From an uncultured Barnesiella sp. (GTDB lineage Bacteria; Bacteroidota; Bacteroidia; Bacteroidales; Barnesiellaceae_A), in the NCBI GenBank assembly GCA_944321085.1, contig CALUJY010000010.1, positions 1-64,000 on the forward strand: a DNA stretch of 64,000 bases, given 5' to 3'. Of the stretch, positions 27,067 through 36,334 are shown one piece after another. Position 1 is the first letter of the stretch, and each line of letters starts with the position of its first letter. The notes beneath the pieces are model-generated. The model did not search any database. It was not told where the DNA came from and saw nothing but the letters and a program-made list of their open reading frames with translations. The translations under genes were made by a program, and so were the position numbers.

Positions 27067-28797
27067 ATGAAACACTTCGGCGTCATATTTCTATCGGCCA
27101 TCGCGCTTTACGTCTTGTTGCTGACATCGTGCACAGGTACGCGGCAGGCTACCGCTCTCGCCGACGAAAACTTGCGGCAGTTGTACAACTACTACTATAC
27201 CGAGGGGAAGCGGCAACAAGTTTTGGGAGACAATGATGCAGCCTTTGCACTCTTTTCCGAGGCATCACGCATAGATACTGCCGCCCCGGCAGTACAGCTG
27301 GCCTTGGCAAACTATTACCTCGGACTCAATCAGGCCGACACCGCCATATACATGCTGCGCAAGGCCGCCGAAGGCGACACCACTCAATATTGGTACAATT
27401 TCTCCTACGCCCGTATTGCCTCTCTTGCCGGGCTGAACGACGAAGCGGCACGAATATGGAAAAGGCTGGTACGCCAAAACCCCGACAAACCCGAGCTGAA
27501 CTATGCCCTCGCCGATGCCCTCCTTGCACAAGGCGACGTAGAAGAGGCATTAGCTTGTTACGACTCCTTGGAGAACTCCATGGGGCTCTCCGAGCAGCTC
27601 ACCATCAAAAAGATGGAGTTGCACGAACAAATAGGCGACACCACCGCTATGATAGCCGAGGCCGAGAAATTGCAAAAGGCTTTCCCTGCCAACACATCGT
27701 ACATGCTGCTGCTGGGCGACGTATATGCCAACCTGCACCGCGACAGCGCAGCGTGGGAGATGTACGAAAAAGTAAGCCGCCTCGAACCCGACAACGGCTA
27801 CCTATACCTCTCGCGAGCCTCATACTACTCTCTGAAAGGCGACTCGACGGCATACCATAGGGAAATGAAAGCCGCTCTCGCCAACGGCAACATCGACATG
27901 GAGACGAAGTTGGGCATCTTCCGCGAATATATCGCAGCTCTTGTCTCCAAACAAGTTAACTTGGAAGCCCTCGACACCCTCTACGTAAGTATCATAGAAC
28001 AATATCCGCAAGAACCGTTGGTAAGACAGCTGTACGGATTCTATCTCTACGTAATCAAAGATTACCCCCGAGCCAGCGAGCAATACTCCATCGCGGCCGA
28101 CCTTGCCCCTACCGAGGCCGACACATGGGTGCACCTGATGGCCTTATACCTCATGGAGGAGAAGTACGAACCGGCCGTAGAAACCGGTCAACGGGCATTG
28201 CAATATGTACACGACAACCCCACGATTTACGAAATGACGAGTGCTGCGCTCGTACAGCAGAACCGATATGATGAAGCAGCTCAAATCATCACCACGGCCA
28301 TCGACCAATGCTCCGAAGCCTCGTCGCAACAACTTTCGTCGCTCTACGGACAATTAGGCGACATATACCACCAGACCGGCCGGACAAACGAGGCGTACGA
28401 ACAATATGATAAGGCATTGAACTTGTACGCATCCAATATTGCCGTACTCAACAATTACAGCTACTTCCTCGCTCTCGAAGGCAAAGAGCTCTCCAAAGCC
28501 GAACGCATGAGCGCAATGACCATCAAGGAATATCCCGACGAACCTACATACCTCGATACTTACGCCTACATACTCTTTAAGAAAGAGAGTTATTCGTTGG
28601 CACGCATCTATATAGAACGTGCTATCGAAAAGAGCCAAGAACCGAGCGCCGAGATACTCGAACATTACGGCGATATACTCGCCTGCCTCGGTGAGACCGA
28701 TGCCGCCGTAGAACAGTGGCAGAAAGCTCTTGACGCCGGGGGAGAAAAAGAACTATTAGAAAAGAAAATCGAACAAAGAGCATACGTAACACCATGA
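27067..28797 (+). CDS. TPR-repeat outer-membrane lipoprotein
   Basis: Lipoprotein of 576 residues, with lipobox cysteine C22 (VLLLTSCTG). The mature protein is a long row of tetratricopeptide repeats from about 35 to the end, for example NDAAFALFSEASRID, YEQYDKALNLYASN and SYSLARIYIERAIEKS. TPR solenoids bind partner proteins; no catalytic motif. Its stop overlaps the next start by 4 bases. Co-occurrence with dut, DUF4292 and an EnvC-like protein is a conserved Bacteroidetes arrangement, suggesting an envelope-maintenance role, but the partner is unknown. Confidence 0.88.
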   Translation: MKHFGVIFLSAIALYVLLLTSCTGTRQATALADENLRQLYNYYYTEGKRQQVLGDNDAAFALFSEASRIDTAAPAVQLALANYYLGLNQADTAIYMLRKAAEGDTTQYWYNFSYARIASLAGLNDEAARIWKRLVRQNPDKPELNYALADALLAQGDVEEALACYDSLENSMGLSEQLTIKKMELHEQIGDTTAMIAEAEKLQKAFPANTSYMLLLGDVYANLHRDSAAWEMYEKVSRLEPDNGYLYLSRASYYSLKGDSTAYHREMKAALANGNIDMETKLGIFREYIAALVSKQVNLEALDTLYVSIIEQYPQEPLVRQLYGFYLYVIKDYPRASEQYSIAADLAPTEADTWVHLMALYLMEEKYEPAVETGQRALQYVHDNPTIYEMTSAALVQQNRYDEAAQIITTAIDQCSEASSQQLSSLYGQLGDIYHQTGRTNEAYEQYDKALNLYASNIAVLNNYSYFLALEGKELSKAERMSAMTIKEYPDEPTYLDTYAYILFKKESYSLARIYIERAIEKSQEPSAEILEHYGDILACLGETDAAVEQWQKALDAGGEKELLEKKIEQRAYVTP

Positions 28798-29618
28798 AAC
28801 GAATAGGACAAATAGCCATACTCATCCTACTCTTATCCCTTGCCGGATGTAAAAGCAAGGAAGTTGTAGGCTCTCGCACACAACCGGGAGAAAAGGACGA
28901 AGCCGAACGATTCGACGCATTATTAGACGCTTACAGCCCGTGGGAAACTTTCACGGCAAAGGGAACAGCCTCTTTCTCGGGTGCGGGGTTACGCTCGTCG
29001 ATAGAGATACGCATGATACGGGGAGAAGCCATACAGGTATCCATAAGACCATTGCTCGGTATAGAGATAGGGCGTCTGCTCATGACAACCGACAGCGTAT
29101 ATATATACGATAAATTCAACCGTCGCTATGTTGCCGAGTCGTTGCAAACCTTCTACAACATCCTGCCCGTAGCCATCTCGCCGCTCGATCTGCAAAATAT
29201 CTTGCTGGGACAACCCTTTATCTTCGGGCAAACAATGCTGCAACCCTCCGATTACAAGAAATTCGACATCATTTTGGGCGATAACGAAGACTGGGCTTTG
29301 CAACCCCACAACCAATACCGTGAGTTTACCTACCGCTTCTTGCTCAATGACAACAACCTCATGGGCATCCAAGCCTACCAAAACAACTCACCCCGACAGA
29401 TAAGTTGCTCTTATGCCGACCATCGTATGGCCGATGGCAAGTTGCTGCCCACGTTCGTGCAGGTAACGGCGCAAGGAGGCTCGCGCAAATACACGCTCAA
29501 CATCAATTACGACTCCTCATCGGCAACATGGGACAACAATATCGGCATCGAGAAGCTGCCCACCGCCGGATATACAATCATGACATTCTCGCAACTTCTT
29601 AAATCGTTGATACCATGA
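28794..29618 (+). CDS. DUF4292 lipoprotein (LolB/LppX-like fold family)
   Basis: Lipoprotein of 274 residues: lipobox ends at C19 (LLLSLAGCKSK). The remainder matches DUF4292, with SIEIRMIRGEAIQVSIRPLLGIEIGRLLMT and LDLQNILLGQPFIFG. The beta-rich half-barrel shape of this family resembles lipoprotein carriers, so a lipid-binding or lipoprotein-handling role is an inference. It overlaps both neighbours by 4 bases (ATGA), so translation is coupled. Confidence 0.88.
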   Translation: MKRIGQIAILILLLSLAGCKSKEVVGSRTQPGEKDEAERFDALLDAYSPWETFTAKGTASFSGAGLRSSIEIRMIRGEAIQVSIRPLLGIEIGRLLMTTDSVYIYDKFNRRYVAESLQTFYNILPVAISPLDLQNILLGQPFIFGQTMLQPSDYKKFDIILGDNEDWALQPHNQYREFTYRFLLNDNNLMGIQAYQNNSPRQISCSYADHRMADGKLLPTFVQVTAQGGSRKYTLNINYDSSSATWDNNIGIEKLPTAGYTIMTFSQLLKSLIP

Positions 29619-30958
29619 ACCGAGGGCTCTTCTCCCGACGACTGGCCGGTATAGCCATTGGGGCATTGGCTTGCGTACTGACTTTGACCGTGACTTTAAC
29701 GGCTCAGAACGTCGATGATTTGCGCAAAAACAAAGAGCAGGCCGAAACCCAATTACGCGAGACCAATCGGGCGTTGCAAAAGAACCTCAAAAACGCGCGC
29801 AGCATCCTCAACGAACTCGACCTTATCAACGCCGAAATAAGAGACCGCAACCAAATCATAAAGAAACTGAACAACGAAATATCGACACTCAATCGCAAAC
29901 AACGCGAAATGAACGACTCGATATATCTGCTACAAAAAGAACTCAACGCCAAAAGGGCGTCTTACGCCAAAGCCATACGGGGTATGGGGCGGCGACGCAG
30001 CGACTACGACGCCTTGATGTTTATCTTCTCGGCACAATCGCTCAACCAGTCATACCGCCGCATGCGCTACCTGAAAGAGTATTCAGAGTGGCGCAAGCGT
30101 GAGGCTGCCGGCATCATGGAGCAACAGGAAGAACTGAAAAAGAAAAAACAACAACTCGAAATCATCGTTGCCGAACGGAAACAAGTAGTGGCCGAGCGCG
30201 CCGAAGAGGCCGAAAAACTGAAAGCTCAACAAAACGAGAAACAACGTTTCGTATCGTCGCTGAAAAACAAAGAAAAATCGCTCCGCACCGAGATGAAGAA
30301 ACAACAGGCGCAAATCAATGCCCTCGACCGAAAAATCGAGGCTATCATTGCCGAAGAAGCACGTAAAGCTGCCGAACGCGCCCGTGCCGAAGCAGAAGCC
30401 GAGGCCAAACGTCTCGCAGAGCAGAAAGCCCTAGAACAAGACGGCAAACAAGATGCAAAGAGCCGTCCCGATACGAAACCCGACTCGAAACCTTCCATAC
30501 CCGAAGGCTACAAAATGCCTCGCGCCGACAGGGAACTGTCGGGCAGTTTTGCCAAAAACAAAGGCAAGTTGCTCTTTCCGGTGGCCGGACATTACCGCAT
30601 TGTGGGTCATTTCGGGTTGCACAAGCATCCCGAGTTCAAATATTTGGACAAAAACAATTTAGGCATCGACATAGAGACCTTGCCGGGTACCAATGCCCGG
30701 GCGGTATTCAATGGAACGGTAGCCCGCGTATTCTCGTTTGGCGGTGCAACAAAAGCCCTTATGATAAGACACGGAGAGTATTATACCGTATATACAGGCC
30801 TTATAGAGGTATATGTCAAAGCCGGCGACAACGTATCGGCAGGGCAAGACTTGGGATTGATATATAGCGACCCACAAGACAATAAACGCACCCGACTGTC
30901 GTTCCAAATAAGGAAAGAGTCGGAGAAACTCGACCCCGAACAGTGGCTCAATCTGTAA
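29615..30958 (+). CDS. EnvC-like murein hydrolase activator, degenerate M23 domain
   Basis: Periplasmic protein of 447 residues: signal peptide (about 1-28), a coiled coil (about 33-280, rich in Lys/Glu/Gln/Ala) and a C-terminal LytM/M23 domain (about 320-445: YRIVGHFGLHKHPEFKY..., LGIDIETLPGTNARAVFNG). The zinc site is incomplete: the HxxxD start is altered (NNLGIDI) and the C-terminal HxH is replaced (RLSFQIR). As in EnvC, it more likely activates amidases than cuts peptidoglycan. EnvC works with division-site machinery in Proteobacteria; whether this one does is not shown. Confidence 0.88.
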   Translation: MNRGLFSRRLAGIAIGALACVLTLTVTLTAQNVDDLRKNKEQAETQLRETNRALQKNLKNARSILNELDLINAEIRDRNQIIKKLNNEISTLNRKQREMNDSIYLLQKELNAKRASYAKAIRGMGRRRSDYDALMFIFSAQSLNQSYRRMRYLKEYSEWRKREAAGIMEQQEELKKKKQQLEIIVAERKQVVAERAEEAEKLKAQQNEKQRFVSSLKNKEKSLRTEMKKQQAQINALDRKIEAIIAEEARKAAERARAEAEAEAKRLAEQKALEQDGKQDAKSRPDTKPDSKPSIPEGYKMPRADRELSGSFAKNKGKLLFPVAGHYRIVGHFGLHKHPEFKYLDKNNLGIDIETLPGTNARAVFNGTVARVFSFGGATKALMIRHGEYYTVYTGLIEVYVKAGDNVSAGQDLGLIYSDPQDNKRTRLSFQIRKESEKLDPEQWLNL

Positions 30959-30964
30959 CGCGAC

Positions 30965-31909
30965 ATGGACCGATTACTCACAGTAAGATTTTACAATCCG
31001 CAAGAGAAAGCAGTATGGGACGACTTGGTAACACGCTCGGCAGGAGGTACATTCCTCTTCTTGCGCGATTACATGGAGTACCACGCATCGCGCTTCACCG
31101 ACTACTCGCTACTCATCTATAAAAAAGAACGACCGATAGCTCTTTTTCCGGCAAACAGGCAAGACGACACCGTAATATCGCACGGCGGACTTACTTACGG
31201 AGGCATCGTAACCGCCCCGGAAACCTCGACGGCCCAGATTCTCGATATTTTCGATGCCCTGACAACCTTCCTGAGACAAGCAGGATGCCGACACCTCATC
31301 TATAAATGCGTACCTTATATATACCAACGCTATCCCCATGCCGGCGACCTGTATGCCCTGTACCGGGCTGGTGCTGCACGCATCGCCTGTAACTTATCGG
31401 CTACGGTAGAACCTGCCCGACGACCGGCTTTTGCCGAATTGCGTCGCAGGGGAATGAAAAAAGCGCTCCACGCCGGCGTTACGATAAGCGAAAGCGACAA
31501 CTTCGCACCGTTTTGGGAAATCCTCACGCACAACTTGCAAGAAAAATTCGATACATCACCGGTACACTCTCTCGAAGAAATCTTGCTGCTCCACAACCGC
31601 TTCCCCGACCGAATCAAGCTCTACACGGCAACACTCAACGGCACAACGGTTGCCGGCACGGTCATCTACGACACCGGCGAAGTGGCTCATGCGCAATATA
31701 TCTGCACCTCTCCCGAAGGAAAACAAACCGGTGCATTAGACCTGTTGTTTGCCCGACTGATAGAAACGACTTACGCCGGACACCGATACTTCGACTTCGG
31801 CATATCTACCGAACGAAACGGGGATTTTCTCAATACCGGTCTGATGACACAAAAAGAGGGCTTCGGCGCCAGAGGTACACTGTATGAAATATACCGGGTA
31901 GAACTATGA
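30965..31909 (+). CDS. FemAB/GNAT-like acyltransferase
   Basis: Cytoplasmic protein of 314 residues with the double-GNAT layout of FemAB-related proteins. The N-terminal half has GTFLFLRDYMEYHASRF and ALFPANR; the C-terminal half has ELRRRGMKKALHAGVTI, KLYTATLNGTTVAGTVIYD and the terminal motif YFDFGISTERNGDFLNTGL. Such proteins transfer aminoacyl or acyl groups to cell-wall or polysaccharide substrates; those near flippases often act on surface glycans. It ends overlapping the flippase start by 4 bases, so it is probably part of O-antigen-like assembly. Confidence 0.75.
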   Translation: MDRLLTVRFYNPQEKAVWDDLVTRSAGGTFLFLRDYMEYHASRFTDYSLLIYKKERPIALFPANRQDDTVISHGGLTYGGIVTAPETSTAQILDIFDALTTFLRQAGCRHLIYKCVPYIYQRYPHAGDLYALYRAGAARIACNLSATVEPARRPAFAELRRRGMKKALHAGVTISESDNFAPFWEILTHNLQEKFDTSPVHSLEEILLLHNRFPDRIKLYTATLNGTTVAGTVIYDTGEVAHAQYICTSPEGKQTGALDLLFARLIETTYAGHRYFDFGISTERNGDFLNTGLMTQKEGFGARGTLYEIYRVEL

Positions 31910-33360
31910 CTCGCGACAACGACAACAACATCTACCGACTTATTACCAAGGCGGCGGCTCTTTTTGGCGGCGTGCAAGTAACGAGCATCTTATGCTCGGT
32001 TGTACGTACTAAACTGATAGCCGTATGGTTGGGAAGTACCGGCGTTGGTATCATAGGACTATACAATACCGCCATAGAAACGGTTATGGCTCTCACGGGA
32101 TTGGGCATCCGCAGCAGCTCGGTACGCGAGATTTCCGAAGCAAATGCCTCGGACAATCCCCAAAAGTTGTCGCAGGTCGTCACTGTCGTGAAACGATGGT
32201 CGTGGTTCGTCGGTCTGTTAGGCGCCGCAGTCATGATTTCGTTAGCCCCGCTGCTGAGCCGCTGGACTTTCGGCGACGACAAACATATATGGGGCTTCGT
32301 ATGGCTCTCCTGCACACTGCTCTTCAACGCCTTGCTCTCGGGCGAGCAAGCTATCCTGCAAGGCACACGGCAATTACGGAAATTGGCAAAATGCTCGGTC
32401 TACGGTGCCATAGCCGCACTTGTGACCACCGTTCCTCTCTACTACTTCGGCGGGATAGACGGTATCGTACCCGCCCTCATAGTATATGTAGCCGTCACCT
32501 ACCTCGTCACCCTGCTATACCGGAACAAAGACGTCCCCACAGCCCGGCTGTCGGTACGACAAACAGCCCGCAGTGGCAAAGAGATGGTCGTATTGGGTAT
32601 TTTCATGACCGTAAGCAGCTTTATCACGACGCTCTTCTCGTATATTTTCTCGGCATACCTCAACTACAAAAGCGGCGAGAGTACCGTAGGATACTATCAA
32701 GCCGGTTTTACCCTGATGAATAAATATGTGGGGCTCATCTTTGCGGCCATGGCCATGGAATATTATCCCCGTCTTGCCGGTATTTCTCATGATACCCCCC
32801 TCATGTCGCGATATGTAGGACAACAAAACGAAATGATGCAACTGATGTTGTTGCCTATCATCGCTTTGTTCATCGTATTGCACCCGCTGATAGTACGTCT
32901 CCTCTATACGGCAGAGTTTTATACCATCAACAACTATCTGTTGCTGGCCATACAGGGTATACCCTACAAAGCCATATCATGGTCTATCGGATTTGTACTG
33001 CTGGCCAAAGGCGACGGCAAGCTCTATTTCATCACCGAATTACTATCAGACTCCATCACTTTTGTCCTCAACATAATAGGATATGAATATTGGGGACTGC
33101 AAGGCGTAGGCGCCTCTTACACGATAGGATTTATTCTATATTTGGTCATTATCTACGTTGCATGCCGACATAAATATGGCATAGAACCGGGTAAAAAATC
33201 GTGGAGAGCTACCGTAATAACCATTGCGGCAACGACCGTCTTATATATCGCCTACCTCTTCGTTCCCATTCTTGCATGGGTACTTGCCGGTATAACCGTT
33301 GTCATATCGTGCTTCATGTTATACCGCAAGTGGAAAAGCTCGGTCGACGAGGCTCATTGA
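31906..33360 (+). CDS. Wzx-type O-antigen translocase
   Basis: Inner-membrane flippase of 484 residues with about 12-14 hydrophobic segments, moving lipid-linked oligosaccharide to the periplasm. The start region (ITKAAALFGGVQVTSILCSVVRTKLIAVWLGSTGVGIIGLYN) is characteristic of the WzxE/O-antigen translocase branch of the MATE/polysaccharide-transport superfamily. Last gene of the run starting at dut. Its 3' end overlaps the convergent glycosyltransferase by 7 bases, so transcripts must meet tail to tail. Confidence 0.88.
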   Translation: MTRDNDNNIYRLITKAAALFGGVQVTSILCSVVRTKLIAVWLGSTGVGIIGLYNTAIETVMALTGLGIRSSSVREISEANASDNPQKLSQVVTVVKRWSWFVGLLGAAVMISLAPLLSRWTFGDDKHIWGFVWLSCTLLFNALLSGEQAILQGTRQLRKLAKCSVYGAIAALVTTVPLYYFGGIDGIVPALIVYVAVTYLVTLLYRNKDVPTARLSVRQTARSGKEMVVLGIFMTVSSFITTLFSYIFSAYLNYKSGESTVGYYQAGFTLMNKYVGLIFAAMAMEYYPRLAGISHDTPLMSRYVGQQNEMMQLMLLPIIALFIVLHPLIVRLLYTAEFYTINNYLLLAIQGIPYKAISWSIGFVLLAKGDGKLYFITELLSDSITFVLNIIGYEYWGLQGVGASYTIGFILYLVIIYVACRHKYGIEPGKKSWRATVITIAATTVLYIAYLFVPILAWVLAGITVVISCFMLYRKWKSSVDEAH

Positions 33361-34454
33361 CGAGTCCAGAAGTCGACATATTGCGCAGCCACCTTCCTAT
33401 AATCGTGATAACATTCTACAAACGTACGGCTTTGCCTTGCCATTGCCGGCACACAATCGCGGTGCAATATAAGCTCCTCGAAAACCCGATAAACGGCCTC
33501 GCGGTCGGGTAATACATTGACGACAGGTTGTAAGTCGCCGGCACCTATAAAATCGTAGAACTCAGGCTCGGCGCCACTCACGGCAACAAGGCCTTTGGCC
33601 ATGGCAAGCAGGGCATTGGTGGCGGGCGTATATGAATAAAGTTGGTCTATCAACACATCCGACTCATACATCATACGGTTATACTCCTTGTAGGGCACAT
33701 TCTCTACCACCGTTATCTCACACTCATACTTATACTTGCGCTTCACCTCCTGCAATACTTCATAGAGCACATCGGTACCTTTCAGTTCCGAACGGTCGCG
33801 CTGTATGCCGATAAAAAAGCGCAACGCGTCGATGTGCTCGGGCAACTGCCGCATAGGATTCTCATCGAGGTTGATAGGGATAGGTATATACGCCAATTTA
33901 GAATCATACTCGTCACGATACGACACATAATACTCATAGAGACATGCTGCTATGCCGTCACACTCCTGCGCCATAGCTATGTTAGGTTCTTTATTCGCTC
34001 CATACAGATAGGCATCGAGCTCTTTATTATATCCGGGACGCTGCAAGGGCTTGTCGCCCACAAAGAAATCGGAGTAACGGAACGTATGCCCGTCGAAACA
34101 TGCCTTGACATAGTAATGGTCGGTAGAAAGAGCTTGCAGGAACACCTTGGCATTCTGCCGTTTCAGTTGACGGAAGATATACAGATTCTTATCGGGGCGC
34201 AGCGTGAAGAAAATAGGGCTTGCCACCTGCACCACATCATATCCCCGCCACGATGGCAAATGGGCAAGGATTTTAGATAAATACATCATAGAATCGACCG
34301 GCCCGTAGCCTTTGCGACTTATATCCACGTCGCGACTGTTGTTCATCCATCGGCTGCCATTCGACACGACCGTGACCTCATGCCCCGCCAGACGCAAACC
34401 TTGTGCCAGCGTCCAATGGAAATTACTTGCATCGCCTACCAAGAGTATCTTCAT
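33354..34454 (-). CDS. Glycosyltransferase, GT4-like (GT-B fold)
   Basis: Probable retaining glycosyltransferase of 366 residues for a surface polysaccharide. N-terminal GT-B start MKILLVGDASNFHWTLAQGLRLAGHEVTVVS, and the C-terminal donor-site region YNRMMYESDVLIDQLYSYTPATNALLAMAKGLVAVSGAEPEFYDF, which resembles the GT4 EX7E area with E in GAEPE. Its ATG lies 32 bases inside the end of the upstream GT2 gene. Sugar donor and acceptor cannot be told. Confidence 0.75.
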   Translation of the reverse strand: MKILLVGDASNFHWTLAQGLRLAGHEVTVVSNGSRWMNNSRDVDISRKGYGPVDSMMYLSKILAHLPSWRGYDVVQVASPIFFTLRPDKNLYIFRQLKRQNAKVFLQALSTDHYYVKACFDGHTFRYSDFFVGDKPLQRPGYNKELDAYLYGANKEPNIAMAQECDGIAACLYEYYVSYRDEYDSKLAYIPIPINLDENPMRQLPEHIDALRFFIGIQRDRSELKGTDVLYEVLQEVKRKYKYECEITVVENVPYKEYNRMMYESDVLIDQLYSYTPATNALLAMAKGLVAVSGAEPEFYDFIGAGDLQPVVNVLPDREAVYRVFEELILHRDCVPAMARQSRTFVECYHDYRKVAAQYVDFWTRQ

Positions 34455-35262
34455 GCGAAATCACATTTTTGTAGTATAAAATACCGCTGCAAGCTCCCGA
34501 CAGCAGTCTGAAAAAGTTTCCTTTCCCTTTCAATGCCCCTACGGCGGCAAACTTCAACATACGAGGCCACGCACCCCATCCATGTACATGGTAGTTTACA
34601 GCCCCTTGCGCCATCATTACACCCCGGTCGGTATACACTCGCTGCCCGGTACTCTCACATGGGGCATCGACAACGACATACGGGAAATACCACACGGAAA
34701 GTCCCGCCCGCATGGCATCATGCAAGAAAACATCCTCCTCGCCACAGGGCAGACACCCCGACCCCAAACCGAAAGTTTCATTGAAAAAGAGCTTCCCTTT
34801 TACGGCCGATACCCGCAAGGTCAATTCGGGCGACGTAGGATACATGCCTCGCGGACGCTCGGCATAGAGGTGAGCATAAGCAGCATACTGCTTGACAGGA
34901 ATACCCTCGATGGTATTGATTTTGAACTGCACAATATCCACCTCGGGATGCTCGGTATAGACGCGCAATATCGTATCGAAATATTCCTCCCGGTAACGGC
35001 AATCGTCGTCGGCTATCAACGCCACGTCGCCATCGGCATGGGCAAGGGCATTGTTTCTATTGCGCGACAGTCCCCGCCCTTGCAAGAAATGCACGCTTAC
35101 ATCTTTACGGTCACGAATCATTTCGGGTACTCTCTGCAACCAGCTCTCGTCGGTATATTGCATCGACACGATATACGACACGTCGTCGCGCGGCGGCAAC
35201 AACATGGCAGGGATGCGCTCTATACCTTTGTCGCAGGTGCATACAAGTACATTGAGTTTCAT
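34423..35262 (-). CDS. Glycosyltransferase family 2
   Basis: GT-A-fold transferase of 279 residues. The N-terminal MKLNVLVCTCDKG, the GRGLSRNRNNALAHADGDVALIADDDCRYR segment with the DxD-type metal motif (ADDDC) and the acceptor-side GSGCLPCGEEDVFLHDAMRAGL are present. A hydrophobic stretch near 230-255 may associate with membrane. Start chosen at ATG 35262; the frame extends 15 codons upstream into the promoter region. It is the first gene of a two-gene minus run with the GT4-like gene. Confidence 0.82.
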   Translation of the reverse strand: MKLNVLVCTCDKGIERIPAMLLPPRDDVSYIVSMQYTDESWLQRVPEMIRDRKDVSVHFLQGRGLSRNRNNALAHADGDVALIADDDCRYREEYFDTILRVYTEHPEVDIVQFKINTIEGIPVKQYAAYAHLYAERPRGMYPTSPELTLRVSAVKGKLFFNETFGLGSGCLPCGEEDVFLHDAMRAGLSVWYFPYVVVDAPCESTGQRVYTDRGVMMAQGAVNYHVHGWGAWPRMLKFAAVGALKGKGNFFRLLSGACSGILYYKNVISHEDTLGRRCK

Positions 35263-35335
35263 CTGTCGTGACAAATATGATATGCAAATATAATATTTCC
35301 GCCCCACAACTCAGCCTTGCCAATCTGTTTATTTG

Positions 35336-35343
35336 TACCTTTG
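35336..35343 (+). promoter_or_regulatory. Putative -7 box for a GT2 gene
   Basis: TACCTTTG fits the -7 pattern, but only 4 bases separate it from the ATG at 35348. If used, the transcript would begin at about 35350 and translation would start at ATG 35360, giving MSIVIPVYNRAKE. Confidence 0.4.
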
Positions 35344-35347
35344 CAAC

Positions 35348-36313
35348 ATGAGCGAAACCATGAGCATCGTCATACCGGTCTATAACAGGGCAAAAGAATT
35401 GCCCCGTACCGTGGCGTCCATTCTCGCACAACACTACCGGCCTATCCACCTTATCTTGGTCGATAACGGCTCTACCGATAACAGCCTCGACGTATGCCGC
35501 CGGCTGCAACAAAAATACAGCAAAGGGCTTTTTACCATCGATGTCCTGCAAGAGAGCAAGAAAGGAGCATCGGCAGCAAGAAATACGGGGCTGAGGCACG
35601 TCAATACGCGACATGTGATGTTCTTCGACAGCGACGATACGCTGCACCCCGATGCCGTCATGCTCTACATGGAGGCTTTCTCCATACATCCCGAAATAGA
35701 TATTGTAGGTTGCACCATCAACTTCTGCAACGAGCATAACAAAGTATGGCAGGCCAAAGCCGTATTCTCGTCCGACCCTGTTCAGCACTTGCTGCACAGT
35801 ACCTTGTCGACCCAACGTTTTGCAGCACGTACCGAAGTGGTAAGAGCCGTAGGCGGTTGGGAAGAAGGATATAACGGCTGGGTAGATTGGAATCTCGGTG
35901 TGCGACTGCTGCTGCATACCTCGAAAATTCATTGGATAAAACGCCCGCCGCTTGCCACACAATATCTTCACGAAAATACCATTACCGCCCAAAAAGACCA
36001 CAAAGGATTAGAACAATTTCACTTGGCTCTGCTCGCAACACGCCGCGACATAGCGGCATCGCAACACCCGCAACGGAGGCGTTACGACCGTTTCGTTTTG
36101 TATCGTCAAGTACTTTTGGCAGCACACATCGTCAAACTCTCCCGCCGGCAACACGACCCTGAGCTGTATCAATACGGACAACAACTCTATCGCGATGCCC
36201 TCCACGACGAAGCCACCACTTCAATGCTGAGAATTTTCTTTACGACTTGCTTCCGTTTTACGCTTTGGGGAGGTCGCGGCACCGGCATGGCAGCACAATA
36301 TATCATCCACTAA
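35348..36313 (+). CDS. Glycosyltransferase family 2
   Basis: GT-A-fold transferase of 321 residues. Nucleotide-sugar site MSIVIPVYNRAKELPRTVASIL, LVDNGSTDNSLDVC, GASAARNTGL and the metal motif FFDSDDT near residue 95; the catalytic-base region EGYNGWVDWNLGVRLL follows. The downstream part is basic with a hydrophobic segment near the C-terminus. Two in-frame ATGs (35348, 35360) are possible; the promoter position favours the second. It faces away from the other two transferases and converges on the M20-fold gene. Confidence 0.85.
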   Translation: MSETMSIVIPVYNRAKELPRTVASILAQHYRPIHLILVDNGSTDNSLDVCRRLQQKYSKGLFTIDVLQESKKGASAARNTGLRHVNTRHVMFFDSDDTLHPDAVMLYMEAFSIHPEIDIVGCTINFCNEHNKVWQAKAVFSSDPVQHLLHSTLSTQRFAARTEVVRAVGGWEEGYNGWVDWNLGVRLLLHTSKIHWIKRPPLATQYLHENTITAQKDHKGLEQFHLALLATRRDIAASQHPQRRRYDRFVLYRQVLLAAHIVKLSRRQHDPELYQYGQQLYRDALHDEATTSMLRIFFTTCFRFTLWGGRGTGMAAQYIIH

Positions 36314-36334
36314 CCCTCGGCACCCTTACACGGT

